This document shows, one piece after another, positions 32,056 to 38,256 of a stretch of DNA of 52,425 bases. The notes beneath the pieces are model-generated. The model was not told the DNA's origin, did not search any database, and saw nothing but the letters and a program-made list of their open reading frames with translations. Source of the DNA: Vicinamibacteria bacterium (GTDB lineage Bacteria; Acidobacteriota; Vicinamibacteria; Vicinamibacterales; UBA2999); NCBI GenBank assembly GCA_025938035.1, contig JAICQE010000007.1, positions 1 through 52,425 on the forward strand, given 5' to 3'. The position numbers and the translations under genes are program-made. Within the stretch, counting starts at the first letter, position 1. Every line of letters begins with the position of its first letter.

Positions 32056-33312
32056 TCACTTGAAAGTTGACACTTGAGACTTATCGACGACAGTAGCAAT
32101 AACGAGATCACCGCTGACGTTCACCGCCGTCCGGCACATGTCGAGGAACCGATCGACTCCGAGAATCAGCCCCATACCCTCGGCCGGGATCCCCACCGAC
32201 TGCGCCACGATCAGCACCATCGGCAGCGACCCGCCGGGCACGCCGGCCGTGCCGATCCCCGCCACGATCGACATCACCATCACGCGGACCTGCTGCCCGA
32301 CCGTCAGATCGAGGCCGTACACCTGCGCCAGGAAGAGCAGCGTCACCCCCTCGAATAGCGCCGTGCCGTTCTGATTGGCCGTCGAGCCCACCGTCAGCAC
32401 GAAGCGGGCAATGCGTGGAGAGATCCCCAGCTTCGTTTCCGCCGTCTTCAGCGACACGGGCAGCGTCGCGTTCGATGACGCGGTCGAGAACGCGTAGAGG
32501 TACACCTCCCGGCAATCGCGGAAGAACTGGATCGGCGACCGCCTCGCCGCAACCCGGAGGACTGCGCTATAGACGATGAACTGCTGGATCAGCAGCCCGA
32601 CGACGACCGTCACGACATACAGCAGCACCGCCCGGAACACGTCGCCGCCGAACGTGCGCGCGGTGTTGAACACGATGGCGAACACCGCCAGGGGAGCGAT
32701 GACCATCGCCCAGCCGACGATGCGCATGCAGGCGTCGAAGATCTGGTCGAAGACGCGAACGAGGATGTTGCGTTCGCCCTCGCCGGCCGGCGCGCGGCTG
32801 ATGGCAAAGCCGAAGATCAGCGCGAACACCATCAGCGGCAGCATCTCGCCGTCGAGCGCGCGCACCGCGGAATCGAGCGGATTGCGCGGGATCAGCTCGA
32901 TCAGCACATCGCCCAGCGGCTTCGCGGCGGCGGCATTGCTTTCCAGCGTGGTGACTCCGGCGGATGCGGCATCAGGCCGGATTGGCAGGTTCGCGCCGGG
33001 TCGGACGACATTCACGAGCAGCATGCCGACGATCACCGAAACAGCGCTGAGCAGCAGCGTGAAGGCCAGCGTTCGGGCGGCGACGCCGCCGAGGCCGTGC
33101 TCGCGTCCCAGTTCGTAGACGCCAATTACGAGCGCCGCGAACACCATCGGCACCACGGTCATGAAGATGACGCGCAGGAAGATCTGTCCGACGGGGCGGA
33201 GGATCTGCTGGCCCAGGAAATCCACGGCCGGAGAACTGCCGTAGGCATGGGCGGCGGCACCGGCAGCGAAGCCGGCCACCAGCGCGAGCAGGAGTTTCGT
33301 GTGCGGTTTCAC
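32056..33312 (-). CDS. Dicarboxylate/amino-acid:cation symporter (DAACS, GltP/DctA type)
   Basis: This 418-residue protein has eight helices and two re-entrant loops. Motifs are SSNATLPVSLK (first hairpin loop), VGSTANQNGTALFEG (the NMDGT sodium-site motif, here NQNGT) and GVPGGSLPMVLIVAQSVGIP (second hairpin). It imports glutamate or C4-dicarboxylates with Na+ or H+. The altered NQNGT is a point to note for cation specificity. The final residues KSQVSTFK come from repeat sequence. Confidence 0.92.
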   Translation of the reverse strand: MKPHTKLLLALVAGFAAGAAAHAYGSSPAVDFLGQQILRPVGQIFLRVIFMTVVPMVFAALVIGVYELGREHGLGGVAARTLAFTLLLSAVSVIVGMLLVNVVRPGANLPIRPDAASAGVTTLESNAAAAKPLGDVLIELIPRNPLDSAVRALDGEMLPLMVFALIFGFAISRAPAGEGERNILVRVFDQIFDACMRIVGWAMVIAPLAVFAIVFNTARTFGGDVFRAVLLYVVTVVVGLLIQQFIVYSAVLRVAARRSPIQFFRDCREVYLYAFSTASSNATLPVSLKTAETKLGISPRIARFVLTVGSTANQNGTALFEGVTLLFLAQVYGLDLTVGQQVRVMVMSIVAGIGTAGVPGGSLPMVLIVAQSVGIPAEGMGLILGVDRFLDMCRTAVNVSGDLVIATVVDKSQVSTFK

Positions 33313-33356
33313 AAGGGATCGGGAATCGGGGATCAGGGATCAGGGATCAGGAGTCT
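33313..33356. repeat. GATCAGG tandem repeats
   Basis: GGGATCAGGGATCAGGGATC and flanking variants lie in the 34-base gap before the symporter and run into the 3' end of the TauE gene. This is the reverse-complement form of the CCCTGATC units at 4917. Confidence 0.6.
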
Positions 33357-34237
33357 GCAGGAGCGCCCCGAATCTGGGCGACGGTTTCGGCGCGTTTTGC
33401 CTGGGGCAACTGCACGGAGAAGAAGCGATAGAGCAGCCACGTATCGAGAACGCCCACCGCGGCGAGGACGAGGAACGCGAGGTTGCTTTCGACGAGGTGC
33501 AGCTCCTTGAGCAGGTTCGACAACCCGAACCCGACGATCCACGCGTCGAAGCTCATGCAGATGCGCCGGAACGTTTCAGGCCGGATCCGCTGGATCAGCG
33601 CCGCGCCGATCGGAACGCCGATCGCGATGCTCGGCACGATGTACGGCACCAGGCCCAGGCTTTCCACGCTGTAAAGACCGGCCCACGCGTAGGCAACGGC
33701 GGTAAACGAGGACTCGGCGAGCCGGATGAACCCGAGCGCTGCGCGGAAATCGCGCTTCGTCAGACCCTGGTTGCTCAACATCACCGCCAGCGGCGGCCCC
33801 GAAATCGTCGTGACGGAATACAACACGCCAACGCCCACGCCGAAGCCGAGACCGATCGACCGCTCCGACTTGAGGGGACGGCGATAGCCGGCCGCCTGCA
33901 GAAGGATCAGAGGCAGCAGCGCGATGAAGGTCCCGAACTTCAGCCAGCCCGGGCTCACCCGCGACACCAGCATCGTGCCGGCGATGACTCCCGGCAGCAG
34001 GCCGACAACGATCGGAAACACCCGGCGCCAGACGTTCGGCAGCGATTCGCGGTTGACCCAGAGGACGTAGGCGTTGAGCGCGACCTCGATCGGGACCAGG
34101 GCCGGGTTCAGGACGCGGTTGGTCAGGAAGAGCAGCGCGAGCGGGACCGTAATCGAGGAAAAGCCGTAGCCGAGGGCGCCGTTGACGATCGCGGCGACGA
34201 AGGTGATGCCGAGAAGCGCGAGGTGTTGGGGTTCCAT
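33347..34237 (-). CDS. TauE/SafE-family membrane protein
   Basis: I chose ATG 34237; a TTG at 34252 would add five residues. The 296-residue protein has about eight helices and the family pattern of two homologous halves: FVAAIVNGALGYGFSSITVP and FGVGVGVLYSVTTISGPPLA. Relatives export sulfite, sulfoacetate or other organosulfonates. Neighbouring sulfate genes make a sulfur anion plausible, but the symporter between them breaks the link. Confidence 0.87.
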   Translation of the reverse strand: MEPQHLALLGITFVAAIVNGALGYGFSSITVPLALLFLTNRVLNPALVPIEVALNAYVLWVNRESLPNVWRRVFPIVVGLLPGVIAGTMLVSRVSPGWLKFGTFIALLPLILLQAAGYRRPLKSERSIGLGFGVGVGVLYSVTTISGPPLAVMLSNQGLTKRDFRAALGFIRLAESSFTAVAYAWAGLYSVESLGLVPYIVPSIAIGVPIGAALIQRIRPETFRRICMSFDAWIVGFGLSNLLKELHLVESNLAFLVLAAVGVLDTWLLYRFFSVQLPQAKRAETVAQIRGAPADS

Positions 34238-34376
34238 GGCCGAGCCGACCAATTAGCTTACTCGCAGGTTCCGCCTGGACACTGGTAGCGTCCTCCTTCA
34301 GGCGGAAGGAACCCGGTTGACCTGTGTCAATCCGCTTGAGCTGGTCAATAATCGTTGGAAAACGGAGGCACACTCA

Positions 34377-36188
34377 GTGGACAACCCTGTCCAGGCGGGC
34401 CTGAGCACACCCGCCTCACGCGTGAAGGGCGGAGCGCCCATCGTCCTCACGGCGCCGCTGACCGAGATCATCGACCACGCCGGCTATTTCATCCAGATGA
34501 GCATGGCCTCGCTGCCGATGTGGCTGGAAGGCATCCTCAACAAGAAGTATCCGGAGTGGCGGAGAGTCGAATACAACGAGGACGGGTCGGCGCGGTACAT
34601 GCCGGCCGGGGTCCGCGTGCTCGAGAAGTCGCTGCTGCGCCGGTTCGACGCCGCCAGCATCGTCTGCTGCTACCCGCAGGACCTCGACGCGTTCATCGGC
34701 CCGAACACGCGCGTTGTCGCGGTCTCGACGCACAATCCGCTCGGCGTGACGTTCGCCGCCGGCGTGTATACCTCGATCTTCGGATCGGCCAAGCAGCCGA
34801 TCAACTCCCACTACGCGCGGCAGATGTTCGCCGCCATCAAGGCGAACCCGTGGCGGGCGAACTTCAAGGTCATCGTCGGAGGATCGGGCGGCTGGCAGAT
34901 CACGCAGAACGACATGTTCGACGAGCTGAGCGTGGACTGCGTCGTCGAAGGCCGCAGCGAATCGGAACAGACGCTGGCGTTGTTCGACCAGGCGCTGGCC
35001 GGACGGGAGCTGCCGCGGCAGATTGACGTGGCGCATCCGACGACGCGCGACGAGATTCTGTTTCCGGACAAGCGCACGACCTTCGGCGTCGTGGAGATGA
35101 CGACAGGATGCGGACGCCGCTGTCAGTTCTGCGTGCCGGATCTCAATCCGCAGATCGATCTGCCGAAGGACAAGATTCTTGCCGCCGTGCGCGCGAACGT
35201 GCGCGAGGGCAACAAACAGATCTCGCTGGCCACGGAAGACATGTTCATCTGGGGCCAGGTGCACACGAATACGCCGTTCTATTTCCCGAATCGCGAGGCG
35301 CTGCTGGATCTGTACTCCCAGGTGGTGGACACCCCCGGCGTCGAGCAGCACGTGCTCAGCCACGCCACGATCGCCCCGGCCGTCGTCGATCCCATCCTGA
35401 TTCGCGAGCTGTCGGCCAAGCTTCTGGACAAGAGCCCGATTCACCTGCCGGTGTTGAGCTCGCATCCCAAGCGCAAGGCGTTGGTGCCGCTGATCGGGCT
35501 CGAGACCGGATCCGTGCGGATGGCCAAGCAGGTGATGCCGAGCAAGGGTGTCCCGTTTCCGATCGACGAATGGCCGAGCGTCGTCATCCGCGGGCTGGAG
35601 ATCCTGAATCAATACAACTGGTTCCCGGCGATGACGCTGATCATCGGCAATCCCGGCGAAACCGACGACGACTGCCGCGCGACGCTGGATTTGATCTACG
35701 AGGTCGAGCGCCGCGGCCTGTTCGCGTTTTTCATCCCTTCGATCTTCACCCCGCTCCACGACACGCGGATGGAAAAGAAAAAGGGCGTGGCCGAGACCGC
35801 CGAACTGAGCCCGCTGCAATGGCAGCTGATGATGAAGTGCTGGAAGATGAACCTGCGCCCCGGCCAGAACAGCTGGTGGGGGCCGACGGCGTGGCGTGTC
35901 GGCGCGCTCGGGCTCTGGGCGTGGAAGCTGCGCAAGCTGAACGGCCCAGGCTTCACGTGGCCGCTCTTCATGTTCGCGAACGCCATTCCGGAGTCGCTGA
36001 TGGCGCGGATGGGCAAGATCTACATTGGAAAACCGATCTACGTGAAGACGCGCAAAGAGCTGCTGGCGTCGGTGAAGCCGTCCATGCGGCAGCACCTCAG
36101 GCGCGATACGGGTGACATGCCCGACGGTGAGATTCCGCCGCCGTCGAAGCACACGTCCTTCATTCCGCTGGTTCCGCAGGCGGTGTAA
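34377..36188 (+). CDS. B12-binding-like radical SAM protein
   Basis: I chose GTG 34377 because GGAGG lies eight bases upstream; the longer TTG start at 34317 has none. The 603-residue protein has an N-terminal Rossmann-like part resembling a cobalamin-binding domain (IVCCYPQDLDAFIGPNT, FKVIVGGSGGWQITQ), without an obvious DxHxxG. The radical SAM core has TTGCGRRCQFCVPD (C-x3-C-x2-C), LATEDMFIWG and LETGSVRMAKQVMPSKG. A conserved tail follows. Such proteins methylate or rearrange unactivated carbons in lipid or tetrapyrrole pathways. The substrate is unknown. Confidence 0.85.
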   Translation: MDNPVQAGLSTPASRVKGGAPIVLTAPLTEIIDHAGYFIQMSMASLPMWLEGILNKKYPEWRRVEYNEDGSARYMPAGVRVLEKSLLRRFDAASIVCCYPQDLDAFIGPNTRVVAVSTHNPLGVTFAAGVYTSIFGSAKQPINSHYARQMFAAIKANPWRANFKVIVGGSGGWQITQNDMFDELSVDCVVEGRSESEQTLALFDQALAGRELPRQIDVAHPTTRDEILFPDKRTTFGVVEMTTGCGRRCQFCVPDLNPQIDLPKDKILAAVRANVREGNKQISLATEDMFIWGQVHTNTPFYFPNREALLDLYSQVVDTPGVEQHVLSHATIAPAVVDPILIRELSAKLLDKSPIHLPVLSSHPKRKALVPLIGLETGSVRMAKQVMPSKGVPFPIDEWPSVVIRGLEILNQYNWFPAMTLIIGNPGETDDDCRATLDLIYEVERRGLFAFFIPSIFTPLHDTRMEKKKGVAETAELSPLQWQLMMKCWKMNLRPGQNSWWGPTAWRVGALGLWAWKLRKLNGPGFTWPLFMFANAIPESLMARMGKIYIGKPIYVKTRKELLASVKPSMRQHLRRDTGDMPDGEIPPPSKHTSFIPLVPQAV

Positions 36189-36363
36189 TCCGGATCTTCG
36201 GATCGGCGCGATTCAAAGAGTCGGATGCGACGGTCGCGATGCGATCGTAAAGCCAGAAAATATGGGGGATTCGTTTGAAAGGGATCCGGTACGGCTCATG
36301 CTCGGTACAAAGCAACCGCCGACGCCGGGCTCTGACAGGTGAGGTGAAAGCGGATTACGGAAT

Positions 36364-36388
36364 TGGCGGAGTCTGCGTGGCTCCGCCA
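36364..36388 (+). terminator. Possible terminator hairpin after radical SAM gene
   Basis: An 8-bp perfect stem (TGGCGGAG/CTCCGCCA, loop of nine) is followed by a C/T-rich rather than a T-only tract. It lies 176 bases past the stop, so its role as a terminator is uncertain. Confidence 0.35.
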
Positions 36389-36436
36389 GTTCCTCCTCTT
36401 CTACCTCCTACCTCCTGTCTCCTTCCTCCTCTCCGA

Positions 36437-36448
36437 TGATTTAGATCA
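36437..36448 (+). promoter_or_regulatory. CRP/FNR-like palindrome TGATTTAGATCA
   Basis: TGAT-N4-ATCA matches the core of FNR-type operators (TTGAT-N4-ATCAA) at eight of ten positions. It lies 61 bases before the SRPBCC start. The flanking T and A are not conserved. Confidence 0.35.
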
Positions 36449-36508
36449 CGAATCCTGGTCTAACTATCAGATACAGACGATACCGTTGTGCCGGAGAGGA
36501 GCAGGAAC

Positions 36509-36952
36509 ATGCCGTCGACCGTTCAGTTTCATCGAGTTCTGCGAGCCACGCCCGAGCGGGTCTACCGGGCCTTTCTTGATGCCGATGCGATGGCCAAATG
36601 GCTGCCGCCGAATGGATTCACCGGCCGGGTCCACCACGCGGACGTGCGGGTGGGTGGCACCTACAAGATGTCGTTTACAAATTTCACGTCCGGGAAGAGC
36701 CATTCCTTCGGCGGCGAATACCTGGAACTCGTCCCAAACGAACGGATCCGCTGGACGGACCGGTTCGACGACCCGAACCTGGCAGGGGAGATGGTGACGA
36801 CCGTTACGCTGAAGAAGGTCATCGTCGGGACCGAGGTGAACATCGTGCAGGCGGGGCTGCCGGACGTCATCCCGCCGGAGGCGTGCACGCTTGGCTGGCA
36901 GGAATCGCTCGCGCTGCTTGCGAAGCTGGTTGAGGCGGAGATCCCGGACTAG
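36509..36952 (+). CDS. SRPBCC (AHSA1-like) protein
   Basis: I chose ATG 36509, preceded by GAGGAGCAGGA; a GTG at 36488 reads MPERSRN and is less likely. The 147-residue START-like fold has VQFHRVLRATPERVYRAFLD, KWLPPNGFTGRVHHADVRVGG, FGGEYLELVPNERIRWTDRF and the C-terminal helix WQESLALLAKLVE. AHSA1 proteins bind hydrophobic ligands or chaperones. The role is unknown. Confidence 0.88.
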   Translation: MPSTVQFHRVLRATPERVYRAFLDADAMAKWLPPNGFTGRVHHADVRVGGTYKMSFTNFTSGKSHSFGGEYLELVPNERIRWTDRFDDPNLAGEMVTTVTLKKVIVGTEVNIVQAGLPDVIPPEACTLGWQESLALLAKLVEAEIPD

Positions 36953-36974
36953 CACGTGACGCGAATTGCGCTTC

Positions 36975-37027
36975 CGTGGCGCGAACCCTTCGGGTTCGCG
37001 AGGCGAGCCTGAAGGCTCGTCCCACGA
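36975..37027. repeat. Three-stem palindromic element, copy B
   Basis: CGTGG...CCACG outer arms, CGCGAACCC/GGGTTCGCG and CGAGCCT/AGGCTCG. It matches copy A at 26774-26829 in layout and in most of its bases, with the first stem rewritten by compensating changes. Confidence 0.78.
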
Positions 37028-37033
37028 CATGAC

Positions 37034-38236
37034 TCAAGGGATACGCGCAAACGCAATTTCCGATCGGCCGCCATGCCCGCCGGGCGTGGCGGGCACGAAC
37101 TCGCTCCAGGCGAGCGCGAAGCCATCGCGCCACCGCTCGATGGCGGGGATCAGCGATGACATGCTGTTGTCGGTGACGCGCCGGATCTCCGTCGCGGCGC
37201 GTCCGCGCCGATCGAACGCCTGGAAATAGATTTCGTGCTGCCCGACGGTGTCGTCGCACCAGGCGAGGCCTATACGCGTGCCGTTCCAGGCGAGGTACGC
37301 GCCGATCGATTCTCCGCGCGTGTTGGTCACCCGCTGCGCGCGGCCGCCAATTTCCGAGGTCAACTCGCCGGCAGCGCCGGCAAACAGATAGACCTCCGTA
37401 TTGCCATCCCGGGCATCGAACCAGGTCAGCGCGGCATCGCCGCCGCGCACGGCGATATCGGGATACTTCGATTCCTTCCCGTCGTCGCTGGTCAGCCGCC
37501 TTACCGAGATGCCTGCGTAGCTTCCGCCTTCAGGCGGAAGAGACTTGCGGGCGACGCGGGCCAGGAACAGCTCGCTGGCACGGGTCTGCCAGACGGCATC
37601 CCAGACGACCCAGGCGACGCCCTCGTCGTCGATGTGGAGATTCACGTTCCACGTGGTCCGATGCGCGGCGCCGAGGAAGCGTGGCTCACCGATCGGCTCG
37701 CCGGCCTCGTTCCATCGTGCCGACCACACTTCTTCGCCATCACTGGCAGGCGCGGGGCGGATCCAGGCGACGACGATCTGTCCACGATCGGCGGCGAGAA
37801 CAGGGTTACGGCCTGCGCCGGGCAGGGTGTTCGTCCAGATGTTCGTGCCCGTGGCAGTCCAGAGACCGATTCTCGCGGTGAGCGTTCCGTCGGCGGCCTC
37901 GTCGTACCAGCCCACGGCAACCCGGCCGCCGGGGAAGGCCGCGATGCTCGGTTCATACGACTCGGCCGGACTCCTTGTCAGCCGCGTCTCACTTCCACTC
38001 GGCTGACCGTCGTCGTCAATGCTGCGGACGTAGATCTCGCCGTTGCCGTCGCGGATGTCGTACCACGACGCAATGAAGCCCGCGTCTGTCGCCGTCAGCG
38101 CTGCCTCGTATGCGCCCGTGGAACTGTGACTGATCTGGCGCGGAGTGACCTGAGAGGATCCGCAGTAAAGGGAGAGCGACGCGGCTACGAGAACACTCGC
38201 CGGTTGGAGCGGGCGAAACTCGCAGCCGCGACCCAT
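37034..38236 (-). CDS. Beta-propeller-like lipoprotein next to TonB receptor
   Basis: This 400-residue protein has an N-terminal signal with a lipobox-like SLYC (Cys25; Tyr at -1 is unusual). The body has repeated blade motifs ASWYDIRDGNGEIYVRSID, VGWYDEAADG, TWFDARDGNTEVYLFAG and LAWCDDTVGQHEIYFQAFD, suggesting a sialidase/BNR-like propeller. It lies 20 bases after the TonB receptor on the same strand, so it is probably a surface or periplasmic partner. In hmu operons this place is held by the haem-binding HmuY, which is unrelated in fold. Codons for SLPPEGGS derive from a palindromic repeat (37521-37540). Confidence 0.75.
   Translation of the reverse strand: MGRGCEFRPLQPASVLVAASLSLYCGSSQVTPRQISHSSTGAYEAALTATDAGFIASWYDIRDGNGEIYVRSIDDDGQPSGSETRLTRSPAESYEPSIAAFPGGRVAVGWYDEAADGTLTARIGLWTATGTNIWTNTLPGAGRNPVLAADRGQIVVAWIRPAPASDGEEVWSARWNEAGEPIGEPRFLGAAHRTTWNVNLHIDDEGVAWVVWDAVWQTRASELFLARVARKSLPPEGGSYAGISVRRLTSDDGKESKYPDIAVRGGDAALTWFDARDGNTEVYLFAGAAGELTSEIGGRAQRVTNTRGESIGAYLAWNGTRIGLAWCDDTVGQHEIYFQAFDRRGRAATEIRRVTDNSMSSLIPAIERWRDGFALAWSEFVPATPGGHGGRSEIAFARIP
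37521..37540. repeat. Palindrome CTTCCGCC-N4-GGCGGAAG inside a gene
   Basis: The stem is identical to that at 4301-4320, here in frame within the lipoprotein gene, adding SLPPEGGS between two blades without breaking the reading frame. Confidence 0.75.
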
Positions 38237-38256
38237 GCCATTACTCGGACCGGCTC

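Larger units (their letters stand above)
36189..36508 (+). other. Intergenic region upstream of SRPBCC gene
   Basis: This 320-base gap contains no convincing gene; a 26-codon ORF beginning at ATG 36262 is weak. It holds a hairpin TGGCGGAG/CTCCGCCA (36364-36388), then a pyrimidine-rich run of TACCTCC and CTCCT units (about 36390-36435), then the palindrome TGATTTAGATCA (36437-36448). Confidence 0.6.

Noticed and set aside
36262..36342. 26-codon ORF in the gap after the radical SAM gene
   Set aside because: It has no recognisable motif, no cysteine or other codon run, and no clear link to a downstream gene.
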